Below are positions 1 to 7,235 of a DNA stretch of 7,358 nucleotides, piece by piece. How positions within the stretch are numbered: position 1 is the stretch's first letter; each line of letters begins with the position of its first letter. Position numbers and translations under genes: made by a program. Under the pieces are notes generated by a model that saw only the letters and a list, made by a program, of their open reading frames with translations, was not told where the DNA came from and ran no database searches. This DNA is from Hyphomicrobiaceae bacterium (GTDB taxonomy: Bacteria; Pseudomonadota; Alphaproteobacteria; Rhizobiales; HXMU1428-3): assembly GCA_028285025.1 (NCBI GenBank), contig JANQQH010000364.1, positions 1 to 7,358 on the forward strand, written 5' to 3'.

Positions 1-391
1 CAAGCTCAGCATCAGCAATACGTTGCTGCACCACATCACCAATCGATATAATGCCAACAAGCTGGTCATTCTCAATAACAGGGACATGACGAAACCGACC
101 AGAAGTCATAATACCCATGATTTTATCAATGGTATCGCTGCCCTGACAACTGGTCACATTTTTGGTCATAATACGTGAAGCTGGTTGGTGTAAAATTTCA
201 GCCCCTCTTTGACCAATGGCTTTCACAACATCGCGTTCAGAAACAATGCCTTTAACAGCGCCGTTTTTCAAAATAAGAATGGAGCCAATCCCTTTTTCCG
301 CAAAAACCTTGGTAAGGTCAGCAATTAAATCAGAAGGAGATGCTGAAACAACATCCCGGCCTTTCAGATTCAAAATTGTATTAACATTCAT
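1..391 (-). CDS. CBS-domain-pair protein, C-terminus cut off by the window edge
   Basis: The 130 visible codons encode a small cytoplasmic protein made of two tandem CBS motifs (a Bateman module). CBS1 covers about residues 6-62 and ends in GIVSERDVVKAI. CBS2 covers about 72-127 and contains GRFRHVPVI followed by LVGIISIGDVV. The paired beta-strand/helix pattern and the ERD and GD positions are typical of the family, which commonly binds adenine nucleotides and acts as an energy or redox sensor; the ligand here cannot be read from sequence. Stand-alone alphaproteobacterial relatives are about 140-145 residues, so only roughly the last dozen residues should be missing. The ATG at 391 is supported by an AAGGAG ribosome site (403-408) 11 bases upstream. 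It is transcribed divergently from the PAS gene. The domain call is secure; the physiological role is unknown. Confidence 0.93.
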   Translation of the reverse strand, partial: MNVNTILNLKGRDVVSASPSDLIADLTKVFAEKGIGSILILKNGAVKGIVSERDVVKAIGQRGAEILHQPASRIMTKNVTSCQGSDTIDKIMGIMTSGRFRHVPVIENDQLVGIISIGDVVQQRIADAEL

Positions 392-540
392 GCCTCGCCT
401 AGCTCCTTTTTTCAAAATTGAACATCAACGAAAGTTAAAAGAGATAAAGCCAAGCAAACATAAAGATCTTTAGTTCATAAAGTGACATAAAAACCTAAAA
501 ATAGGCCCTTCCCTCGCAATTTGCCCACTATGATGCACCA

Positions 541-557
541 TGCGTCAACTTGACGCA
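541..557. promoter_or_regulatory. 17-bp palindrome, candidate operator or enhancer
   Basis: The sequence TGCGTCAA-C-TTGACGCA is a perfect 8-bp inverted repeat around one central base, the form expected of a dimeric DNA-binding protein's site. Its centre lies about 140 bp upstream of the -24 element at 689-704, within the range usual for upstream activator sites of sigma-54 enhancer-binding proteins. It could equally regulate the divergent CBS gene. It does not match the NtrC, NifA or FNR/FixK consensus as I know them, so the regulator is unassigned. Confidence 0.5.
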
Positions 558-688
558 AGCAATCCAATCTCAATTCATCAAAAAAAACGTCAAATGCTTA
601 ATATCACACCAATTTTAACTAACATTATTTCACAACCAAATTAACTATATATAGACGAAATATCTTGGGATAGACAAAAACCACCATT

Positions 689-704
689 TGGCACAGCACC
701 TGCA
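689..704 (+). promoter_or_regulatory. Candidate sigma-54 (RpoN) -24/-12 promoter for the PAS gene
   Basis: The 16 bases read TGGCACAGCACCTGCA. Against the sigma-54 consensus TGGCACG-N4-TTGCW, the invariant GG (690-691) and GC (702-703) are present with exactly 10 bases between them. The full TGGCAC block matches, position 7 is a purine, and the -12 block is CTGCA with a single departure. The preceding base is a T, as in the YTGGCAC form. Transcription would begin near 715, giving an untranslated leader of about 80 bases before the ATG at 797. The match is by eye; sigma-54 control is inferred. Confidence 0.55.
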
Positions 705-753
705 CCACAGATCCAAAATAAAAAAATTGATACAAAATAAAACAACCAAAGCG

Positions 754-813
754 ATGAATTTGGCATCAGTCAAAACAGCAAACTATGTGAAAAAGAATGG
801 TTTTAAAGCATAA
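754..813 (+). other. Possible 19-codon leader ORF overlapping the PAS gene start
   Basis: An ATG at 754 opens a frame of 19 codons ending in TAA at 811-813, in a different frame from the PAS gene and overlapping its first 17 bases. The peptide would be MNLASVKTANYVKKNGFKA. It lies inside the transcript predicted from the 689-704 promoter. The PAS ATG has no clear ribosome site, so translational coupling through this short frame is conceivable. The short frame also lacks a strong ribosome site, and frames this short are common by chance. Confidence 0.2.
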
Positions 814-1420
814 TAAAGAGTTACTAGACTATTGGAATCAGGTCCGCCAAGGCCGGCAAGCCCCAAAAAGGATCGAAATAACCCCCTCAGCCATAAGCCA
901 TATATTGCCTACAACATTTATATTAGAAGTTCGAAATCGAGAAAAACTCTATTTTCGGCTCGCTGGTAGCAAGATGTGCGAAATGTTCACCCAAGACTTT
1001 CGCGGTGTAAATTTTCTTAATTGTTGGCCCCTAACCGAAAGAAAAATCCTCGCCCGTCACATAACCCAATTAATAGTTGATGGCGCCGTCATTCACATCA
1101 TCAGCCAAGCAAGCGCACCAGAAGGCCATCAAGCTCAATTTGAAATATTATTTCTCCCAATGACCCATGGTGGCAAAACAATTGATCGTATATTGGGGTC
1201 TATTTTCCCCACCGCAGATTATCCCTGGTTAGGCATCAAAAAACTAGAATTTCAAGAAATTAAAGAGATCCACATGAGCTATTTTCGTGGGTCTTCACTG
1301 CCAGAACCAGAAGAAAAAACCTCTTCAAAACTCGCATTTATTCCCCACCAAAAGATTGTTGAAGGAAAAAACTGCCAATTTCGGGTTTTTGATGGCGGGA
1401 AAACTGACAGATCACAATAA
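797..1420 (+). CDS. PAS-domain protein of the PAS_5 family
   Basis: This 207-residue soluble protein has no signal peptide or membrane segment. Residues 8-138 follow the PAS_5 (PF07310) pattern frequent in alphaproteobacteria: an amphipathic start (LLDYWNQVRQGRQAPKR, 9-25), the stretch SAISHILPTTFILEV (31-45), the strongly conserved YFRLAGSKMCEMF (52-64) with DFRGVNF (67-73), and closing strands FEILFLPM (115-122) and ILGSIFP (132-138). The C-terminal 60 residues are more polar and contain no second domain that I recognise. No kinase, GGDEF, EAL or DNA-binding module is attached, so it would act as a stand-alone sensor or protein-interaction unit; ligand and partner are unknown. A stop at 788-790 makes ATG 797 the first possible ATG in frame. 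Its ribosome site is weak (AAAAAG). A sigma-54-like promoter lies upstream and a PilZ gene follows after 92 bp. Confidence 0.85.
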   Translation: MVLKHNKELLDYWNQVRQGRQAPKRIEITPSAISHILPTTFILEVRNREKLYFRLAGSKMCEMFTQDFRGVNFLNCWPLTERKILARHITQLIVDGAVIHIISQASAPEGHQAQFEILFLPMTHGGKTIDRILGSIFPTADYPWLGIKKLEFQEIKEIHMSYFRGSSLPEPEEKTSSKLAFIPHQKIVEGKNCQFRVFDGGKTDRSQ

Positions 1421-1452
1421 AACAAAACTTTTTTTAAAATTTTATCTTTCGA

Positions 1453-1468
1453 TTATGCTTTCATTAAC
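1453..1468 (+). promoter_or_regulatory. Near-consensus CtrA-type site upstream of the PilZ gene
   Basis: The element reads TTAT-N7-TTAAC, one base away from the CtrA consensus TTAA-N7-TTAAC, and is followed by another C. It lies 44 bases before the ATG at 1513, where the second half could serve as a -35 region. A CATAAT hexamer at 1489-1494 is a possible -10, but the 19-base spacing from TTAACC is long. CtrA is the alphaproteobacterial response regulator for cell-cycle, flagellar and motility genes; binding here is inferred. Confidence 0.35.
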
Positions 1469-1512
1469 CGCCCCGGCGATATTCTATCCATAATCAAAAT
1501 AATAGTGCGGTT

Positions 1513-2235
1513 ATGGTTTTGAACATCACGATGAAAACGACATCAGAAAGAGAAGAGTCATCAGACTCCATACTTAATGATTTCCTAAGTGAAACAAGCT
1601 TAGGGAACAATGAATTTCTGATAATAAAACAACATGAAATGCAAGAAAATGGCGTGGAGCGGCGCCGCTTCCGCAGGTTTAATCTGCGTCTTATGGGACG
1701 TTTCATGTTGGAAGATAAAACAGAATATAACTGCCGTCTTATGAATATTTCTGCTGGAGGGGCCGCCATTGCTTCCAATGTACAGCCACCCATTGGTGAA
1801 GAAGTCATTTTGTATATAGATCATATCGGACGTGCAAGAGGACATATTGGACGCTCAGAGCCAGATCATTTCGGCGTTTGTTTTGACATTTCAGACACGC
1901 AAAGAGAACGTATCGCCTTAAAAATATCTTGGCTGGTCAATCAAATCGATGGTGATCAACCTGACATGCGGCGCCATCACCGGTTTGTGGCCAACAAAAA
2001 AGAAACCTCCCTTTTACTTCCTGGAAAAATCGCCATAACCTGCCAGGTGCAAAATTTCTCTCTAAGTGGGGCATCAATCCTTACCACAGCCCGTCCCCCT
2101 GTTGGCTCACAAGTAACATTGGGACAAATGAAAGCAACCGTCATGCGTCATCATGATGAAGGCATTGGCGTAGAATTTGTTTCCGCCCCCACAGCGGCGC
2201 GCCTGCTCTCAGAATTTGGCGAATTGGGCCCGTAA
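1513..2235 (+). CDS. Tandem PilZ-domain protein (predicted cyclic-di-GMP receptor)
   Basis: This 240-residue soluble protein has two PilZ domains behind a polar N-terminal arm of about 45 residues. Domain 1 (about 48-130) carries the RxxxR motif within ERRRFRRF (49-56) and NISAGG (78-83), matching (D/N)xSxxG. Domain 2 (about 150-236) carries RRHHRF (153-158, RxxxR) and NFSLSG (181-186, NxSxxG). Both cyclic-di-GMP-binding motifs are therefore intact in both domains, which is worth noting because in many multi-PilZ proteins one copy is degenerate. No catalytic or membrane module is attached, so it likely acts as a cytoplasmic effector that changes partner binding when the second messenger binds; the target is unknown. 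The start is uncertain: ATG 1513 is the first, ATG 1531 is in frame, and neither has a good ribosome site. A CtrA-like element lies upstream and a LapG-like protease gene follows 200 bp downstream. Confidence 0.92.
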   Translation: MVLNITMKTTSEREESSDSILNDFLSETSLGNNEFLIIKQHEMQENGVERRRFRRFNLRLMGRFMLEDKTEYNCRLMNISAGGAAIASNVQPPIGEEVILYIDHIGRARGHIGRSEPDHFGVCFDISDTQRERIALKISWLVNQIDGDQPDMRRHHRFVANKKETSLLLPGKIAITCQVQNFSLSGASILTTARPPVGSQVTLGQMKATVMRHHDEGIGVEFVSAPTAARLLSEFGELGP

Positions 2236-2274
2236 AGTGCCCCTCATAACCTACAAACCTTAAAATTTAAAAGG

Positions 2275-2345
2275 AAATCAGACGCCCTATTAAAACCTTA
2301 AAAAAAAGCGTAAAATTTAACATAAATTTGGATTAAGTCTGATTT
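2275..2345. repeat. 9-bp perfect inverted repeat pair flanking 53 bases
   Basis: AAATCAGAC at 2275-2283 and its exact reverse complement GTCTGATTT at 2337-2345 flank 53 AT-rich bases in the gap before the BTLCP gene. The right arm overlaps the TTAA-N7-TTAA element at 2333-2347. The loop is too long, and there is no T-tract, for an intrinsic terminator. The arms could be paired protein-binding half-sites, or a chance match in AT-rich DNA. Confidence 0.35.
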
Positions 2346-2347
2346 AA
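2333..2347 (+). promoter_or_regulatory. Consensus CtrA-type site (TTAA-N7-TTAA) upstream of the BTLCP gene
   Basis: TTAA at 2333-2336 and TTAA at 2344-2347 are separated by exactly seven bases (GTCTGAT), the spacing of the CtrA recognition site. The base after the second half is A rather than the preferred C. It lies 88 bases before the ATG at 2436. No clear -10 follows at the expected distance, so its role is uncertain. The core is palindromic and strand is given by the downstream gene. Confidence 0.4.
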
Positions 2348-2435
2348 AACTAACTAAATTTATGGCGTGCGTATTTGCGTGATAGAAAAGTTTTTATGTC
2401 ATGCTCCCCATTAGTAACAAGTGTAGGGGACTACA

Positions 2436-3077
2436 ATGTATCGAGTATCAAAGTGTATTGCAGCTGTCTTTTTATTAGTTGCTCTTATTCCAAACCTCGC
2501 CCAGGCAGAAGAATTTGCCGTATGGGTTGATGGTCAAAATTTAGCCGACCCACATATGCGCACTTATGGGCGCTCCAAGCCACCCATTGGCCATGTACGA
2601 TTTTGCCAACGCTACCCACTTGATTGCGATAAATATCGCTATTTAGGCAAACGTGTAAAACTCACCAAAAAACGCTGGAAACAATTGGTCACAATCAACC
2701 GCGCTGTAAACCGTGCCATTGCCCCGCTTACCGATCAAGAACATCACGGTGTAATTGAATATTGGGACTACCCCTCCAATAATGGAGATTGTGAAGATTT
2801 CGTTTTGCTAAAACGCCGCTTGTTGATGGAAAATGGCTGGCCTGAAAACGCTTTGTTGATCACAGTTGTTCGTGATGAAGAAGGCGCTGGACACGCAATC
2901 TTGACTGTTCGCGCAGCTCAAGGCGATTATTTGTTAGACAACAAACACGACCAGGTTCAAGTGTGGAACAAAGCCCCTTATCGCTTTGTCAAACGCCAAT
3001 CAGCCAGACATCCAAAAAAATGGGTCTCGCTTTATCCACGCGAGAGAGAAAGCATTCGCTCTGCAGCCCAACGCTAA
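2436..3077 (+). CDS. Exported BTLCP-family (LapG-like) transglutaminase-like cysteine protease
   Basis: This 213-residue protein begins with a Sec signal peptide: basic MYRVSK, a hydrophobic core to about residue 19, and a likely cleavage after AQA (22-24). The mature part fits the bacterial transglutaminase-like cysteine proteinase family (BTLCP, PF06035). The Cys-His-Asp triad is visible as C119 in NNGDCEDFVLLKR, H153 in GAGHAILTV and D168 in GDYLLDNK. C57 and C64 (FCQRYPLDC) could form a disulfide in the periplasm. The best-known member, LapG of Pseudomonas, cleaves the surface adhesin LapA and is controlled by cyclic-di-GMP through the inner-membrane receptor LapD. Most alphaproteobacterial members have unknown substrates, and neither LapA nor LapD is visible here. 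ATG 2436 is supported by AGGGGA at 2425-2430, five bases upstream. The adjacent tandem PilZ gene makes a cyclic-di-GMP link attractive but unproven. Confidence 0.92.
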   Translation: MYRVSKCIAAVFLLVALIPNLAQAEEFAVWVDGQNLADPHMRTYGRSKPPIGHVRFCQRYPLDCDKYRYLGKRVKLTKKRWKQLVTINRAVNRAIAPLTDQEHHGVIEYWDYPSNNGDCEDFVLLKRRLLMENGWPENALLITVVRDEEGAGHAILTVRAAQGDYLLDNKHDQVQVWNKAPYRFVKRQSARHPKKWVSLYPRERESIRSAAQR

Positions 3078-3236
3078 AACAGTCCGACTTAAAGTGCCTA
3101 TTCGGTCTTAAAAATAGCCCGGTTGCCAGTAGATACCCAAAAAGCGCCATATAAAAAGAACGCTAAAATAGTGATTTATAAGTTTCGGTCCAGCACCCCC
3201 AACTCCCCCATCACACAGACCACATTGTTGGACCAT

Positions 3237-3275
3237 AAAAAACCGGCCTCTCATTTGAGAGGCCGGTCGTTTTTT
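3237..3275. terminator. Strong bidirectional rho-independent terminator
   Basis: A perfect 11-bp GC-rich stem, ACCGGCCTCTC (3242-3252) with its complement at 3257-3267, closes a four-base loop (ATTT). On the plus strand it is followed by CG and six T (3270-3275). On the minus strand the run of six A at 3237-3242 gives a T-tract right after the stem. It therefore serves both convergent transcripts: the BTLCP gene ending at 3077 and the aminotransferase gene ending at 3322. The 160 bases between 3078 and 3236 contain no recognisable gene. Confidence 0.92.
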
Positions 3276-3321
3276 AAGCGTTTTTTTAAAATCACAAATA
3301 CAATTTAAACATACAGAAGTT

Positions 3322-4662
<1,341 letters not shown>

Positions 4663-7020
4663 TCATCGGACTAAATGAACAAGCCCCAACACAGATGAGG
4701 ACTCTAGATAAACCAACTTTGCCGCTTGCGCATTGTCCATAAAACGGCGCGCACAGCTCGCCCTTGTCTCTAACCCAGCTTGCAAATAAAGCTCATAAGC
4801 TTTGGCAAAGCATGTCAGGGCTTTGTCTAACCCCTCATGCTGACCGTGATGTTCACTACGGTCCATTAAAACTTGCCCTAACTCATGCAGCACTTCGGCC
4901 AGCTCTTGCCCCTGGCAATCACCAGAACAATCCAAAAAGCTCTCATACGCTGCAAGCGCTTCATTGAACACAGCTAAATCAGAACGAACCCGCCCATAAG
5001 CAGCCAATAACCGACCCTGCTTCAGACGCAAAGAGCCTTCTATATATGAAATTTGCTGATGATTTTTTTGCCCTTTGTGCATGCCTTTTTGTTTGCAAAC
5101 AGCAAGGCTTTGTTCCAAGGCAGAGCGTATTTGATGAAACTGAAACGGATGCTCAATCAACCGTTCAGGACAAAGCATTGAAAGCTCAACCAGCCGGCCC
5201 ACCTGCACGGCCCATTCTAGATCCTGCCCAGCTTCTTGTTTTTTTTGAACAAGTATACGCTGATCCGACACAGCTTTTTCAAGTACGCAAACATTGCCTT
5301 GCACTATAAACACCATCTCTCGCAAACGAACCCGTAACGCCAACAAATCTTCAAACGTGAAACAGGCTGATTTGTCTGAGTTTGTTTTTGTTGTTCCCAA
5401 GAGCGCACTTATCCCACTTATTGCCTGATAGGCTTGCACTTGATCGCGATCAAGCAAAGCCAATCGCGCCCGAGAAACACTAATGAAACAATCTAGATCG
5501 CTTCCTATATCTTTAGAACCACCCCGATCTTTAATATCATTTAACAAATGAAGCGCCTTAGCCAGCGCCTGTTTTTCATTGGTTATTGCCCCCAACTGAA
5601 AGTAACTTTGCGCCAAAGCAAAGCAAACATCTTGCTGATCCATTGAAGAACGCACTTTTTTATCTACCAAACGAGAAAAATATTGCACAGCCGCTTGCAA
5701 ACAGGCCCGGTCACCAAATTGAACCCCTTGAGACAAATAAAGCTGAGCCAGCTCAAAATAAAGATCATCAAGCCCAAGACCCAACCAATTATTGAAAGGC
5801 CTATATTGTTCAATTGCACAAAGCAAAGCATGTTCAGCCTGTTGCCAGTCTTGCACCCCAGAACAACGCTTTGCTTGGGGCACCGCCAATTGGCTCTTTG
5901 CATAATACGCCAAAAGCAACGCTCTTTTTTTCCCAAATTTACGCCAATACGCTATGGCTTGTTCAAGGTCTTGCTCTAAAGCTTGTTGGCCTGAGTTCAA
6001 ATCAACATCACCTGGCTCAATAGTGCCAGCAAGAACGCTTTGCGCAAAAGCCTTAATGGTTACCAACCGCCCCCACTGATGAGGAAATCGCTCAGCCTCA
6101 AAATAGTCTTGGCTTGCATCAGCTGCCACTATGGCTTGATTTGAAAGTGCGCCTGTTGGGTTGGCAAACATACTCAAAGCAATGGCAGCACTTGCTTCAT
6201 TGGCCTTTATGCCCGCCCATTCTTGAAGCTCTCTTTTGCGCCACTCAAATGTCTCTATTGTTTGATATAAGCTCAATGCTTTTTGCAAAGGCGCTGTCTT
6301 TTTGGTTTGCAAACCAATAAATAAATGACACCAAGCACACACCACACATAGCTCTTCAAACAACCCTGGTTGTGTCAAGCGAATGCCGGGTAAAACCGCC
6401 TCAAATTGCCGAACTAAAGAGTTAATTTTTTTGACCGCAAAACGGCCCCTTTCAAACGCTTGGCCACGCAACAAACAACCATACAAAGCCCCCACCAATA
6501 TCTCTTTTTGCAAGCCAGGCAAATGAGGGTTCAAGCTTTGCAATTTCAATAACGGAAAATCAAAACATTCAAACACGCTCAGTTCACTGTCAATGGTTCG
6601 CTCAGAAACTGAAACCTCTAGTGCTCGGCCCTGAACTTTGCCCCAAATTCGCAACCCGTTGGCTTCTTTCAAACCATCCGCTTGCGTATCTGCAATTGTT
6701 GATATTAAGATCCTTGCCCCCTTACTGGAAAACAAAGAACCAAAATTTTGGCGCAATAAGGACAACAGCTTTTCGCCAAAAAAGCCAAACCTATCCCCTT
6801 CAAAAACCTGCAAGGCAATGGTAAGTGGCAGCTCTTTTTGAGGGATCATTATCTCTTTTGCCGATTTATCTAAGTGGGAATAGCTTGCATATCCCTTGGC
6901 CAACCAGCCGGCAACCAGCCCCCCTACCCCCAAAATCAACAATAGCAACACCACAACACCGCTGAAACCGTCAGACTGAATGAAGCTACCCAATTGTATG
7001 GTTGAGAAAAAGTCCCCCAT
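4663..7020 (-). CDS. Large membrane-anchored TPR-like helical-repeat protein of unknown function
   Basis: I do not recognise this 785-residue protein as a named family. It has one N-terminal membrane segment at about residues 20-42 (hydrophobic core VVVLLLLILGVGGLVAGWLA). A mixed alpha/beta section follows at about 65-140: IALQVFEGD, then a helix, ARILISTIAD, GLRIWGKVQG and ALEVSVSE. This strand/helix rhythm faintly resembles the TolB-like or CsgG-like module that precedes TPRs in some adenylate cyclase-related proteins. From about 170 on it is almost entirely helical. TPR-like helix pairs are clearest at about 415-452 (YFELAQLYLSQG), 464-494 (CFALAQSYFQLG) and 705-745 (LHELGQVLMD, then ALTCFAKAYELYLQAG). 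It probably scaffolds proteins at the inner membrane. ATG 7020 is preferred, with AAGGAG at 7035-7040 a rather long 14 bases away. An in-frame TTG at 7032 is only two bases from that site. The aminotransferase gene follows after 138 bp. Confidence 0.8.
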   Translation of the reverse strand: MGDFFSTIQLGSFIQSDGFSGVVVLLLLILGVGGLVAGWLAKGYASYSHLDKSAKEIMIPQKELPLTIALQVFEGDRFGFFGEKLLSLLRQNFGSLFSSKGARILISTIADTQADGLKEANGLRIWGKVQGRALEVSVSERTIDSELSVFECFDFPLLKLQSLNPHLPGLQKEILVGALYGCLLRGQAFERGRFAVKKINSLVRQFEAVLPGIRLTQPGLFEELCVVCAWCHLFIGLQTKKTAPLQKALSLYQTIETFEWRKRELQEWAGIKANEASAAIALSMFANPTGALSNQAIVAADASQDYFEAERFPHQWGRLVTIKAFAQSVLAGTIEPGDVDLNSGQQALEQDLEQAIAYWRKFGKKRALLLAYYAKSQLAVPQAKRCSGVQDWQQAEHALLCAIEQYRPFNNWLGLGLDDLYFELAQLYLSQGVQFGDRACLQAAVQYFSRLVDKKVRSSMDQQDVCFALAQSYFQLGAITNEKQALAKALHLLNDIKDRGGSKDIGSDLDCFISVSRARLALLDRDQVQAYQAISGISALLGTTKTNSDKSACFTFEDLLALRVRLREMVFIVQGNVCVLEKAVSDQRILVQKKQEAGQDLEWAVQVGRLVELSMLCPERLIEHPFQFHQIRSALEQSLAVCKQKGMHKGQKNHQQISYIEGSLRLKQGRLLAAYGRVRSDLAVFNEALAAYESFLDCSGDCQGQELAEVLHELGQVLMDRSEHHGQHEGLDKALTCFAKAYELYLQAGLETRASCARRFMDNAQAAKLVYLESSSVLGLVHLVR

Positions 7021-7119
7021 TGCAAAATTCAAAGCTCCTTATTGTGGGCCAATGATCATCTGTTATCAAACGGCGATATAAATTTCAGGCTATTGGAGAC
7101 TTTTTATCAAAACTCAAGG

Positions 7120-7129
7120 CTCATATGAG
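7120..7129. repeat. 10-bp perfect palindrome CTCATATGAG
   Basis: CTCATATGAG is perfectly self-complementary and lies 100 bases upstream of the TPR-like gene's start, so it is placed where an operator for that leftward gene might be. It is short enough to occur by chance and matches no regulator site I know. Confidence 0.3.
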
Positions 7130-7192
7130 GGTCTGTTGCCTAAATCTCCCCAGAAAACATAAAATTTCATATATTCGATGCGATTTAATCTG

Positions 7193-7230
7193 TTAAGGCT
7201 CTGCACCCTATGTTAAATCTTAAGGCTCTG
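7193..7230 (+). repeat. Direct repeat TTAAGGCTCTG, two copies 27 bp apart
   Basis: The 11-mer TTAAGGCTCTG occurs at 7193-7203 and again at 7220-7230, each preceded by an AATCT-like stretch. In the second copy the next bases are TTAAC, completing a CtrA-type box; in the first they are CACC, leaving only a half-site. This looks like a duplicated regulatory element with one strong and one weak copy. Confidence 0.6.
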
Positions 7231-7235
7231 TTAAC
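7220..7235 (+). promoter_or_regulatory. Full-consensus CtrA box (TTAA-N7-TTAAC) and likely promoter of the 7342 gene
   Basis: TTAA (7220-7223), seven bases (GGCTCTG) and TTAAC (7231-7235) match the CtrA consensus completely. A further TTAA at 7241-7244 lies six bases beyond. In known CtrA-activated promoters the box overlaps the -35 region; here a CATAAT hexamer at 7252-7257 sits 15 bases after TTAACC and could be the -10. That would place the transcript start near 7264, about 78 bases before the ATG at 7342. The site is also about 200 bp upstream of the leftward TPR-like gene and might act on both. Binding is inferred from the motif alone. Confidence 0.55.

Larger units (their letters stand above)
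392..796. other. 405-bp divergent intergenic region between the CBS and PAS genes
   Basis: This AT-rich, A-tract-rich stretch separates two divergent genes and must hold both promoters. It contains the CBS ribosome site (403-408), a 17-bp palindrome (541-557), a sigma-54-like promoter facing the PAS gene (689-704), and a short 19-codon open frame (754-813) that overlaps the PAS start. An imperfect CtrA-like element, TTAA-N7-TATT, sits at 615-629. No convincing sigma-70 -35/-10 pair was seen facing the CBS gene. No longer coding frame with a ribosome site was found. Confidence 0.6.

Noticed and set aside
216..473. Plus-strand open frame across the CBS gene
   Set aside because: It is antisense to a clear CBS-domain protein and its translation resembles no protein family.
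1494..1845. Two minus-strand open frames opposite the PilZ gene
   Set aside because: They are shadows of the PilZ-domain coding frame, which carries intact conserved motifs on the plus strand.
2225..2242. GGGC...GCCC at the end of the PilZ gene as a terminator
   Set aside because: The stem is only four base pairs with a nine-base loop and no following T-tract.
2363..2378. TGGCGTG...TTTGC stretch upstream of the BTLCP gene resembling a sigma-54 promoter
   Set aside because: The GG and GC are 11 bases apart rather than the required 10, and the -24 block is TGGCGT rather than TGGCAC.
3187..3234. GGTCCA...TGGACC inverted repeat upstream of the terminator
   Set aside because: It has six-base arms separated by 36 bases and no T-tract; it is probably chance.
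3123..3308. 61-codon plus-strand open frame after the BTLCP gene
   Set aside because: It runs through the terminator hairpin, lacks a ribosome site and has low-complexity composition.
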